Below, one piece after another: positions 1 to 7,458 of a stretch of DNA of 32,793 bases. The DNA lies in contig BDSV01000117.1 of assembly GCA_002898075.1 (NCBI GenBank), positions 1-32,793 of the forward strand, given 5' to 3'. Position 1 is the first letter of the stretch. Every line of letters begins with the position of its first letter. Both the position numbers and the translations under genes were made by a program. The notes under the pieces were generated by a model that was not told where the DNA came from, made no database searches, and worked only from the letters and a program-made list of their open reading frames with translations. Source of the stretch: a bacterium BMS3Abin03 (GTDB lineage Bacteria; Bacteroidota; Ignavibacteria; Ignavibacteriales; Ignavibacteriaceae).

Positions 1-1
1 A

Positions 2-832
2 ATTCTTAAAATCCACGTGCAAACATTAAAATTAGCTGATGATGTGGACCTGAATGTAGTTGCTCAACGTACACCGGGATTTGTAGGCGCAGACCTGGCA
101 AACATTGCAAACGAAGCCGCTCTTATGGCAGTGCGTCATAAACATGACGCTGTTATGATGAGTGATTTTGAAGCAGCGATCGACAGGGTGATAGCAGGAC
201 CGGAAAAGAAAAGCAGAACTCTCGATAAAGCTGAAAAGCACCGTGTTGCTTACCATGAATCGGGACATACCTTGGTAGCCGTAATTGTACCAACCGGCGA
301 ACCTGTGCATAAAGTCTCTATCATTCCGCGTGGAATGGGGGCGCTCGGCTATACACTTCAGCTTCCTGTTCATGAAAAATTCTTATCAACCAAAAACGAA
401 TTGAACGATCAGATTGCGATTCTATTAGGTGGTAGAGTTGCAGAGGAAATAATCTTCGGCGATATTTCAAGCGGCGCATCCAACGACCTCGAGCGTGCAA
501 GTGCAATCGTCAGGCAAATGGTTTGCGACCTTGGAATGAGCGAAAAGTTAGGTCCGCTAACTTACGGTAAGCATCAAAAATCGCTTTACCTCGATGTAGA
601 TTATGGAACCGAGAAAAATTACAGTGAAGAAACAGCTCGTTTGATAGATTCTGAAGTGAAAAAAATAATTGAATATAATCACAAACGTGCACATAAAATT
701 TTAACAGAAAATAGAAAAACGCTGGACAACATTGCCGTATTATTAGAGCAAAAAGAAGTGATCTCGGGTGATGAAGTTAAAAAGATTGTTTCTGAAACAG
801 CATCCTATTTTCTAAAGGATAAAACGGAATAA
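2..832 (+). CDS. ftsH: FtsH, ATP-dependent zinc metalloprotease, C-terminal part (5' end outside window)
   Basis: Membrane-anchored AAA+ protease that degrades misfolded membrane proteins and unstable regulators. The reading frame is open to the left edge, so the gene is cut. The GTG at 17 is an internal Val codon, not a start, because the upstream codons encode the ILKIH stretch typical of FtsH. What remains is the end of the AAA module (the R-T-P-G-F-V-G-A-D-L-A-N lid motif) and the complete M41 peptidase. The zinc site HESGH lies at 254-268, and the probable third ligand is the Asp codon at 485 in S-N-D-L-E-R-A. A charged tail closes the protein. Only 50 bp separate it from the H+-ATPase, so co-transcription is likely. 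Whether it is the housekeeping copy or a second, stress-linked copy cannot be told from this window. Confidence 0.95.
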   Translation: MLKIHVQTLKLADDVDLNVVAQRTPGFVGADLANIANEAALMAVRHKHDAVMMSDFEAAIDRVIAGPEKKSRTLDKAEKHRVAYHESGHTLVAVIVPTGEPVHKVSIIPRGMGALGYTLQLPVHEKFLSTKNELNDQIAILLGGRVAEEIIFGDISSGASNDLERASAIVRQMVCDLGMSEKLGPLTYGKHQKSLYLDVDYGTEKNYSEETARLIDSEVKKIIEYNHKRAHKILTENRKTLDNIAVLLEQKEVISGDEVKKIVSETASYFLKDKTE

Positions 833-882
833 TTTAAAGATGCAAAAACAGAATAAATGATAAAAATATAATTGAGTAAACT

Positions 883-3540
883 ATGGCTAATACTAAAAAG
901 GATTATGCTAAGTTAACTATAGAGGAAACTCTTAAAGAATTTAATGTCGATCCTAAGAAAGGATTAACAAACGAAGAAGCCAAAAGCCGTGTTGAAAAAT
1001 ACGGGCTGAATGAAATTCCCGAAAAGGAAGAAACCCTGTTTCACAGAATATTCAGACGGTTTTGGGGTCCTATTCCCTGGATGATTGAAGTTGCCGCCGG
1101 GTTATCGGCTGCAGTTCAGAAGTGGGAAGATTTTGGAATAATTTCAGCCCTGCTCTTTGTAAATGCAGGAATGGATTTCTGGCAGGAAAGCAAAGCGCTG
1201 AATGCATTAAAAGTCTTGAAAGGAAAGCTTGCGCACAGGGCTACGGTATTAAGAGATGGGAAGTTCGCCGATATTAATGCGAAAGAACTTGTGCCGGGAG
1301 ACATAATTAAAATTAAAATAGGTGAAATCCTTCCCGCAGATGTAAAACTTATTGAAGGCGAATATATGCAGATTGACCAGTCTGCATTAACAGGAGAATC
1401 TCTCCCCGTTACAAAACATACAAACGATACCGCCTATGCCAATTCTGTTGCAAAGCAGGGCGAGATGATTGCCGTTGTAACCAGTACGGGACTAAATACA
1501 TATTTCGGTAAAACCGTTGCACTCGTTGCAAAAGCAGAAAAAGAGCAGCGAAGCCATTTTCAGGAAATGGTTATAAAGGTTGGTAATTATTTAATATTTC
1601 TTACAATTATTATGGCTGCAATAATTCTTTTAGCAGCAGTTTACCGCGATGAAAATATGCTTGAGATATTACGCTTTACATTAGTCTTAACCGTTGCGGC
1701 AATACCCGTTGCTCTTCCCGCGGTGCTTACAGTTACAATGGCTGTGGGGGCTATGAACCTTGCCAAGAAACAGGCAATCGTAAGCCGGCTTGCTGCAATA
1801 GAAGAATTAGCCGGAATTGATATTTTATGTTCCGATAAAACCGGCACACTAACTAAAAATATAATGACGGTTTCTGATCCTGTAACATTTGGAAATTACA
1901 CTACCGATGATTTGATGTTATATGCCGGACTCGCATCAAAAGAAGAAAATAAAGATCCTATAGAAACCCCTGTCTTTGACTACCTGAAAAAACATAAAAA
2001 ATATAACGAGCTATTAAAATTCAAAGTGGAAAAATTCACACCGTTCGATCCTGTTAACAAACGAACCAAAGCTGTCGTTAAATCCGATTCGGAAGAACTG
2101 ATTGTAACAAAAGGCGCTCCGCAGGTTATTCTTAAATTAGCAGGCAACAACATCAAACCAGAAACAGTAATGAATCCTGTTAACGATTTTGCTGAAAAGG
2201 GTTACAGAACCCTAGGTGTTGCGGTAAAAAAGAAAGACGATAAAGATTTCCGTTATGTTGGTTTAATTCCGCTGTTCGATCCGCCGAGAGACGATGCAAA
2301 AGATACAATTGCCAATGCTAAAAAGTTAGGGCTGGATATTAAAATGGTTACCGGCGATAATGTAGCCATAGCAAACCAGATTGCATTAAAACTCGGTTTA
2401 GAACCAAATATTCTTGAAGCGGATATATTAAAAAACACATCTGACAAGGAATTCATCGCGATGACTGAGATTCTTGCCAAAGCAATTCATCAAAAATTAA
2501 AACCCGAGCTGCCGGAAACAAAAGCAAAAGAATTTGCTAAAGAAATTACCTGCGAGCTGGAAAAAAGATTTAAAACAGAAAACCTCGCACCGGATCATGT
2601 TAAAAAACACGAATCCGATATTATCCGTTTAATCGAACAAGCCAGCGGGTTTGCACAGGTATTTCCCGAAGATAAATATCTGATTGTTGATAAACTTCAG
2701 AAGGGTAACCATATTGTAGGAATGACCGGCGATGGTGTGAACGACGCACCGGCACTTAAAAAAGCCGATGCCGGAATTGCAGTATCCGGTGCCACTGATG
2801 CGGCAAGAGCTGCTGCCGATCTTGTTTTATTGGCTCCCGGTATTTCCGTTATAATTGATGCCATTAAACAGGTAAGAATAATTTTCGAAAGAATGAAAAG
2901 TTATGCTATTTACAGGATTGCCGAAACAATTAGAGTGATTTTATTTATGACATTCGCAATTTTATTATTCAACTTTTATCCTGTAACGGCAATAATGATA
3001 ATTATGCTCGCATTATTAAATGATATCCCTATTTTATCAATCGCTTACGATAACACAAAAATTGATGACAAACCCGTAAGATGGGACAACAAAGAATTAT
3101 TCGGGCTTTCAACATTATTGGGTATTGCAGGAGTTATCTCGTCATTCCTTATATTCTTCTTGCTGGAAACATATACAAATTTAACGCAGCCGATGATCCA
3201 GGCAGTTATTTTCACTAAATTAATCATGGCTGGTCATGGAACTATTTTTAATACAAGAACACCCGATTGGTTTTTCAAAAAACCATTCCCTTCTAAAATT
3301 CTTTTAATTGCTTCATTTTCTACCGCTATTTTTGGGCTACTGATTGGTGTCTATGGTATTTTTATTCCGGCTATAGGGTGGAAGTGGGGTATTATAGTAA
3401 CTGTTTATGTTTGTATTTGGTTCTTATTTAATGATACCGTAAAAGTATTTTTTTACAGGAATTTATTGAAAGAAAATAAGTTGTACGCAAAATTTTTCAG
3501 AAGACATAAATTACATGCTTTTCATAAATCAACTGAATAA
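883..3540 (+). CDS. P3A-type plasma-membrane H+-transporting ATPase (copy 1)
   Basis: P-type ATPase of 885 residues, expected to export protons at the cost of ATP. Visible landmarks are the actuator loop TGES, the phosphorylation motif DKTGT with Asp318, the KGAP nucleotide-domain motif, MVTGDN, and the hinge GDGVNDAPALKKAD. The M4 motif IPVALPA and the LLND motif of M6 (Asp714) match the P3A H+-ATPase family. This Asp aligns with the proton-binding Asp of plant and fungal pumps (family knowledge). It lacks the long C-terminal autoinhibitory domain of plant pumps. Compared with the second pump at 7459 it carries about 50 extra, Lys/Glu-rich residues in the P domain (roughly residues 515-590). 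It sits 23 bp upstream of the Usp gene in an apparent operon with ftsH. No clear Shine-Dalgarno precedes the ATG. Confidence 0.93.
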   Translation: MANTKKDYAKLTIEETLKEFNVDPKKGLTNEEAKSRVEKYGLNEIPEKEETLFHRIFRRFWGPIPWMIEVAAGLSAAVQKWEDFGIISALLFVNAGMDFWQESKALNALKVLKGKLAHRATVLRDGKFADINAKELVPGDIIKIKIGEILPADVKLIEGEYMQIDQSALTGESLPVTKHTNDTAYANSVAKQGEMIAVVTSTGLNTYFGKTVALVAKAEKEQRSHFQEMVIKVGNYLIFLTIIMAAIILLAAVYRDENMLEILRFTLVLTVAAIPVALPAVLTVTMAVGAMNLAKKQAIVSRLAAIEELAGIDILCSDKTGTLTKNIMTVSDPVTFGNYTTDDLMLYAGLASKEENKDPIETPVFDYLKKHKKYNELLKFKVEKFTPFDPVNKRTKAVVKSDSEELIVTKGAPQVILKLAGNNIKPETVMNPVNDFAEKGYRTLGVAVKKKDDKDFRYVGLIPLFDPPRDDAKDTIANAKKLGLDIKMVTGDNVAIANQIALKLGLEPNILEADILKNTSDKEFIAMTEILAKAIHQKLKPELPETKAKEFAKEITCELEKRFKTENLAPDHVKKHESDIIRLIEQASGFAQVFPEDKYLIVDKLQKGNHIVGMTGDGVNDAPALKKADAGIAVSGATDAARAAADLVLLAPGISVIIDAIKQVRIIFERMKSYAIYRIAETIRVILFMTFAILLFNFYPVTAIMIIMLALLNDIPILSIAYDNTKIDDKPVRWDNKELFGLSTLLGIAGVISSFLIFFLLETYTNLTQPMIQAVIFTKLIMAGHGTIFNTRTPDWFFKKPFPSKILLIASFSTAIFGLLIGVYGIFIPAIGWKWGIIVTVYVCIWFLFNDTVKVFFYRNLLKENKLYAKFFRRHKLHAFHKSTE

Positions 3541-3563
3541 TAAAATTTACAAGGTGATTAATA

Positions 3564-4001
3564 ATGCTTAAAAAAATTCTATACCCCACAGATTTCTCGG
3601 AAGCATCTGCTAAAGCAAAAGATGAACTTATAAAAATGAGTAGCTGCAACATCGAGGAAGTAATTATGTTGCACGTAATGGATGAAAGATTATATGCATA
3701 CAGCGCCTACATCGACAGCTTCTCTATCGATAACCTTGATATCCAGGGCGAGATCCTAAAAAGTGTCAAAGAAAAAATGTCGGTCTGGGAAAAAGAATTG
3801 GAAGATGCAGGATTAAAAGTAATTACAAAAATTACCGAGGGTATTCCTTTCCCGCAAATACTTTATATCGCAAAATCGTTCGAAGTGTCATCAATTATTA
3901 TGGGTTACCAGGGACACAGTAAAGTTGAAGAAATGCTTTTAGGCAGCACCGCCGAGAAGGTTTCACGGAAAGCTCCCGTTAGTGTAATACTTGTAAGATA
4001 A
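3564..4001 (+). CDS. Universal stress protein (UspA family)
   Basis: Cytoplasmic UspA-fold protein of 145 residues, the usual single-domain length. It starts with the K-I-L-Y-P-T-D-F-S strand typical of the family. It ends with the ATP-binding signature G-x2-G-x9-G-S (G-Y-Q-G ... L-G-S-T) followed by the last beta strand P-V-S-V-I-L-V. The conserved signature predicts an ATP-binding Usp rather than the non-binding UspA type. A Shine-Dalgarno-like AAGGTG precedes the ATG. It lies 23 bp after the H+-ATPase and 34 bp before a permease, so it is probably co-transcribed with both and may tune transport under stress (inference). Confidence 0.92.
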   Translation: MLKKILYPTDFSEASAKAKDELIKMSSCNIEEVIMLHVMDERLYAYSAYIDSFSIDNLDIQGEILKSVKEKMSVWEKELEDAGLKVITKITEGIPFPQILYIAKSFEVSSIIMGYQGHSKVEEMLLGSTAEKVSRKAPVSVILVR

Positions 4002-4035
4002 TTTTCAAATATTTTATAAATAATTAAATCTTAAA

Positions 4036-5337
4036 ATGAGCACCACAAAAAAACTTAACTTAAAAGAGCTGATTGCTATGGGGGTGGGCGGTATGGTGGG
4101 CGGCGGTATTTTTTCTGTACTCGGTTTATCAATCGATTTAGCCGGGCACGCTGCTTATATAGCTTTTGCCATAGGTGGAATAATAGCTTTGCTTACAGGT
4201 ATTTCATATTCAAAGCTGGGTCTTCAATTTCGCTCCGATGGCGGTAGCTTTACTTATCTGGAACATGCTTTTAAGAATAAAAATGTAGCCGGTATTGGCG
4301 GCTGGCTCTTAATTGTCGGATATATCGGGACTCTTTCACTCTATGCTTTTACTTTTAGTGCGTATGGTGCCGCACTTTCGAGTCAGGCAGAATATGTCGG
4401 GGCAATTCGACATTTACTGTCATCACTCATTATTTTAATATTTCTCGGAATCAATCTTTACGGAATTAAAGCAGCGGGCGAAACCGAAGAATTGATTGTT
4501 ATGGTAAAGGTTTTTTTGCTGCTGCTGTTCGGAGTTATAGGGCTATACTCTCTGCAAACCGAAAAGATACTGCCTGTATTTGATAAAAGTGTTAACGGTG
4601 TTCTGGTTGGCGCTGCACTTATCTTTGTGGCTTATGAAGGATTTGAATTAATTCCGAATGCGATTCATGAGATGGAAAATCCCGGGAAAAATTTACGCAA
4701 AGCAATAATTTATTCAATCTTAATTACTTTAGTTATTTATATTCTTGTCTCACTGGTAGCTATCGGTAATTTAACCCCGGCAGAAATCCACAAATATAAA
4801 GAATACGCATTAGCCGTAGCAGCAAACCCGTTTTTAGGTCATCTCGGTTTCGTGCTTATAAGCTTAGCAGCAATCCTTTCAACTTCTTCTGCCATAAATG
4901 CAACTATGTTCGGTACTGCAAGATTGGCAATGGTTATGTCTCAGGAAAAAGATCTCCCAAAAGTATTCTCTTACAAAGAACGTACAAAAGATATTCCCTA
5001 CATTAGCTTAATTATAATTTCTGCAGTAACAATAATTTTTGTAAACATAGCCGACTTAACTATTATTTCATCATTTGCAAGCTCAACGTTTTTATTGATC
5101 TTTGCGTCGATAAATATAGCTGCACTCCGGCTGAAAGATGTGATAAAAATAAATTTGGCTGTTCCGCTTACCGGATTTATCCTGTCGATAATTTCGTGGG
5201 TAATTCTTTATGTTTATTTGTGGCAGACAAACAGAAGACAGCTAATTTGGGTTATTATATTTTACCTGACAATAATAGTAGTTGAATTATTATTCAGTGA
5301 AAGGAAGCTGATTAAAGGAAGTAAAAAGAAAATGTGA
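4036..5337 (+). CDS. APC-superfamily amino-acid permease (copy 1)
   Basis: Integral membrane transporter of 433 residues with about 12 hydrophobic segments, the standard APC length. The first helix carries the unwound substrate-binding motif GGMVGGGIF. The sixth-helix region reads A-Y-E-G-F-E followed by the loop E-M-E-N-P-G-K-N, a hallmark of APC transporters. Substrate cannot be read from the sequence. Its neighbours (Usp, proton pump) make amino-acid/proton symport, or an amino-acid/amine exchanger used in pH control, the plausible options. It is the last gene of the ftsH-ATPase-usp run; a hairpin with a short T tract follows at 5421. A related permease lies on the other strand at 10296. 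Confidence 0.88.
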   Translation: MSTTKKLNLKELIAMGVGGMVGGGIFSVLGLSIDLAGHAAYIAFAIGGIIALLTGISYSKLGLQFRSDGGSFTYLEHAFKNKNVAGIGGWLLIVGYIGTLSLYAFTFSAYGAALSSQAEYVGAIRHLLSSLIILIFLGINLYGIKAAGETEELIVMVKVFLLLLFGVIGLYSLQTEKILPVFDKSVNGVLVGAALIFVAYEGFELIPNAIHEMENPGKNLRKAIIYSILITLVIYILVSLVAIGNLTPAEIHKYKEYALAVAANPFLGHLGFVLISLAAILSTSSAINATMFGTARLAMVMSQEKDLPKVFSYKERTKDIPYISLIIISAVTIIFVNIADLTIISSFASSTFLLIFASINIAALRLKDVIKINLAVPLTGFILSIISWVILYVYLWQTNRRQLIWVIIFYLTIIVVELLFSERKLIKGSKKKM

Positions 5338-5420
5338 GTTTGAACCCGGAGAACTTATGAGATTGTTATGTTTTAGTTTACTGCTAGTGACCACTCCTGT
5401 GAGGTTGCTATTTTAATGAT

Positions 5421-5442
5421 AAAAGGCAAATGCCTTTTTAAA
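5421..5442 (+). terminator. Possible rho-independent terminator after the permease
   Basis: An 8-bp perfect stem, AAAAGGCA/TGCCTTTT, with a 2-nt loop, runs into a short T tract. It lies 83 bp after the permease stop. The stem has only three G:C pairs, so termination may be partial. Confidence 0.45.
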
Positions 5443-5445
5443 GGT

Positions 5446-5591
5446 CTCAAGTTGACCGGTTGTTTTGGTAAACGGTTAAAATGGTAAGTGTTTATTCCAT
5501 TAACACCGGGATTATTCCCGGTGTTAATGAAACGAAAAGCCCTAATTACTAACTGTTTTAACAGTTAAAGATTTGTGGCGGTCAACTTGAG
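5446..5591 (+). other. 146-bp nested inverted-repeat element (structured leader RNA or small non-autonomous repeat)
   Basis: A perfect 13-bp inverted repeat (CTCAAGTTGACCG at 5446-5458, its complement at 5579-5591) closes the element. Inside are a perfect 13-bp hairpin with a 6-nt loop (5498-5510/5517-5529) and a perfect 8-bp hairpin with a 2-nt loop (5550-5557/5560-5567). A further pairing is possible between 5471-5480 and 5557-5566 (9 of 10 positions), which would compete with the third stem. Another is possible between 5452-5458 and 5472-5478, which would compete with the closing stem. No open frame fills it. It ends 20 bp before the Shine-Dalgarno of the hdeD-like gene, so it would sit in that gene's leader if transcribed from upstream. 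A MITE-like insertion is the main alternative; no second copy was seen in the window. Confidence 0.6.
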
Positions 5592-5622
5592 TTAGTTTAA
5601 ATAAATAAAAGGAGAAATGGAT

Positions 5623-6171
5623 ATGAACGAGGAAACACTGAACGAAGTATTCTTAAAAAGATTTAAGAAACATTCCATATTAACAGGTATCTTATTCATT
5701 ATTTTGGGAATTGCCGGAATGCTTCTGCCTGTAATATCCTCCCTAACAGTTACAATATTCATAGGATGGTTTTTAGTATTCGGTGGAATATTTTTCATTT
5801 ATCATCTTATAAAAAGCCCATTTAAGAAATGGATAGATTGGATTAAGCCGCTGCTGTTAATTATTTCGGGGGCATTATTAATAATCTTTCCTTTCCCCGG
5901 GGTAGCGGCAGTAGGTTTACTTTTGGCTTTTTACCTTCTTATGGATGCCGGTACTAATTTTTTGTTTGCCTTTGAAACCTATCCGTCAAAAGGATGGGGA
6001 TGGGTGACATTCAACGGCATTATTTCACTGATATTAGCAACAATGTTATTTCTTTGGTGGCCATTCGATTCTTACTGGTTTGTAGGATTGTTTGTTGGTA
6101 TCAGCTTATTTGTCGATGGAATTGTTCTCTTAATTGCAGGAATAAATGCCCATAAAACTCATACAAATTAA
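5623..6171 (+). CDS. HdeD/DUF308-family membrane protein (copy 1)
   Basis: Six-helix inner-membrane protein of about 182 residues. The repeated pattern of paired helices, with G-W-x-L-V-F-G-G near residue 50 and F-V-G-I-S-L-F-V-D-G near the end, is typical of the HdeD/DUF308 family. E. coli HdeD supports acid resistance at high cell density (family knowledge); the molecular activity is unknown. ATG codons lie at 5617 and 5623. The second is chosen because the GGAG at 5611-5614 is 8 nt from it but only 2 nt from the first. The gene follows the folded 146-bp element directly and is followed by a small membrane protein and a second HdeD-like gene. Confidence 0.85.
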   Translation: MNEETLNEVFLKRFKKHSILTGILFIILGIAGMLLPVISSLTVTIFIGWFLVFGGIFFIYHLIKSPFKKWIDWIKPLLLIISGALLIIFPFPGVAAVGLLLAFYLLMDAGTNFLFAFETYPSKGWGWVTFNGIISLILATMLFLWWPFDSYWFVGLFVGISLFVDGIVLLIAGINAHKTHTN

Positions 6172-6232
6172 ATAAGTTTTAAATATTAAAACTTACTGTT
6201 TTATTATCAAATAAATAAAAACGTAATATATT

Positions 6233-6475
6233 ATGAATAACACAAAAAAAAGAAAAGCAAAGAGTCATTTTAAAATCGGGCATATCCTGGGACTGTTTTT
6301 TATGTACTTTTCAATAGCTTTTATAATTTTTGCCTGGCTGGATTATTATTCGTACGAATTTTTTAATCCTGTTCCTTTTGGAATTCTTTTTTTCATATTG
6401 GCTATTATTGCTACTATCGTTCATGTACGTAAACGGAAAAGAACCGGTATCGACGACCTGGTTGATAAATTATAA
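6233..6475 (+). CDS. Small two-helix membrane protein, function unknown
   Basis: Protein of 80 residues that I do not recognise. It has a basic N-terminus (K-K-R-K-A-K), two hydrophobic helices at roughly residues 18-35 and 44-63, and a basic C-terminal tail (V-R-K-R-K-R-T-G) ending in an acidic stretch. The short loop between the helices carries D-Y-Y-S-Y-E-F-F-N-P. The charge pattern predicts both ends in the cytoplasm. It lies between two HdeD-like genes on the same strand with gaps of 61 and 53 bp, which supports a real gene and a shared role with them. No convincing Shine-Dalgarno is visible. Confidence 0.7.
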   Translation: MNNTKKRKAKSHFKIGHILGLFFMYFSIAFIIFAWLDYYSYEFFNPVPFGILFFILAIIATIVHVRKRKRTGIDDLVDKL

Positions 6476-6528
6476 CCGGGTGTTTTGAAAGAACTACAAC
6501 TATATATTAATTATAAAACGGAAAAGAA

Positions 6529-7065
6529 ATGAAACAATATTTTGATACCGATGAGCTGCTGAAGCAGTTCAGGTTACATTCTGTAATTGCAGGTGTTTTG
6601 CTTTTGCTCGCAGGTATCGTTGCTATTTTCCTGCCGGAAATAACTGCATTAGCATTGTCTTACTTTATCGGATGGGTACTTGTAATCGGCGGGGTAATTT
6701 CTGCTTACCATGTAATACAAAGTTATAACACAAAATGGATTGCCTGGTTTAAACCTGCTACATTAGTATTAATAGGAATACTGCTGCTTGTTTACCCGAT
6801 AACCGGAATTGCAGCAGTGGGTTTACTTTTAATAATATATTTTTTATTGGATGGATTTGCAGGAATTATGTTCGGTCTGGAATTTCGTCCTTACCGGGGC
6901 TGGGTATGGATGATAACGGATGGAATAATTTCGTTTTTATTGGCGATAATATTTTTAATAGGATGGCCGTTCAGTTCCGTCTGGCTTGTTGGTTTGTTTA
7001 TTGGCATTAGTCTTTTTGTTGACGGAATTGCAATGTTAATAATCGGAATGTCTGTACGTAAATAA
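6529..7065 (+). CDS. HdeD/DUF308-family membrane protein (copy 2)
   Basis: 178-residue paralogue of the protein at 5623. The two share the overall plan and many identical positions, such as G-W-V/F-L-V-x-G-G in the first half, the I-A/V-A-V-G-L-L-L run, G-W-x-W near residue 123 and W-P-F-x-S near residue 146. The shared ending reads G-L-F-x-G-I-S-L-F-V-D-G-I. Six hydrophobic segments are evident. It begins 53 bp after the 80-residue membrane protein. The two copies have clearly diverged, so the duplication is not recent. A role in acid or general membrane stress is inferred from the family and from the flanking proton pumps. Confidence 0.85.
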   Translation: MKQYFDTDELLKQFRLHSVIAGVLLLLAGIVAIFLPEITALALSYFIGWVLVIGGVISAYHVIQSYNTKWIAWFKPATLVLIGILLLVYPITGIAAVGLLLIIYFLLDGFAGIMFGLEFRPYRGWVWMITDGIISFLLAIIFLIGWPFSSVWLVGLFIGISLFVDGIAMLIIGMSVRK

Positions 7066-7458
7066 TTAGCTAACGTTACTCAGAAGAAAGTAATTTTTTA
7101 TAGATGTGCTTTCTCTTGAAAGTTATATAGGGCTGAATTTTGTTTCTATTTTATTCAAAAAGCCGATTCGATTGCAAGCCCATTGCTCTTTTTAGCTTCG
7201 GCTTATTATTATAATGATGGATTTAATGCTAACTGTAGTATTGCAAGTTAAGTCTTCGTTTTTTTTGAACGAAAATTTTGTGCTTATTAAATAACGAACA
7301 AGGATTAACAATTTTAGATTTAAGAATTTTTTCCGATTCATAAATCGGTGTATTCTGTTCGTAATTTATTTTTTGCAACTACGCTGCTGTAGGAATTATA
7401 AAACAATGAATCATTCTATATATTTAGTGAAGATCATCTTAAGTATAGAGGAGAAAAA
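7066..7458 (+). other. 393-bp intergenic region ahead of H+-ATPase copy 2
   Basis: No convincing gene. Two dyads are visible: AAGCCGA at 7160-7166 pairing with 7198-7204, and a perfect CCGATT/AATCGG hairpin at 7333-7348. The stretch around 7150-7180 resembles 32037-32066, upstream of another gene. The only clear translational signal is AGAGGAGA at 7447-7454, the ribosome binding site of the ATPase. A promoter for the ATPase must lie here, but no box stands out. Confidence 0.5.

Noticed and set aside
5575-5590. TGGCGGTCAACTTGA as a sigma54 promoter of the hdeD operon
   Set aside because: Spacing fits but GA replaces the -12 GC, -24 is weak and the bases are explained by the closing arm of the folded element.
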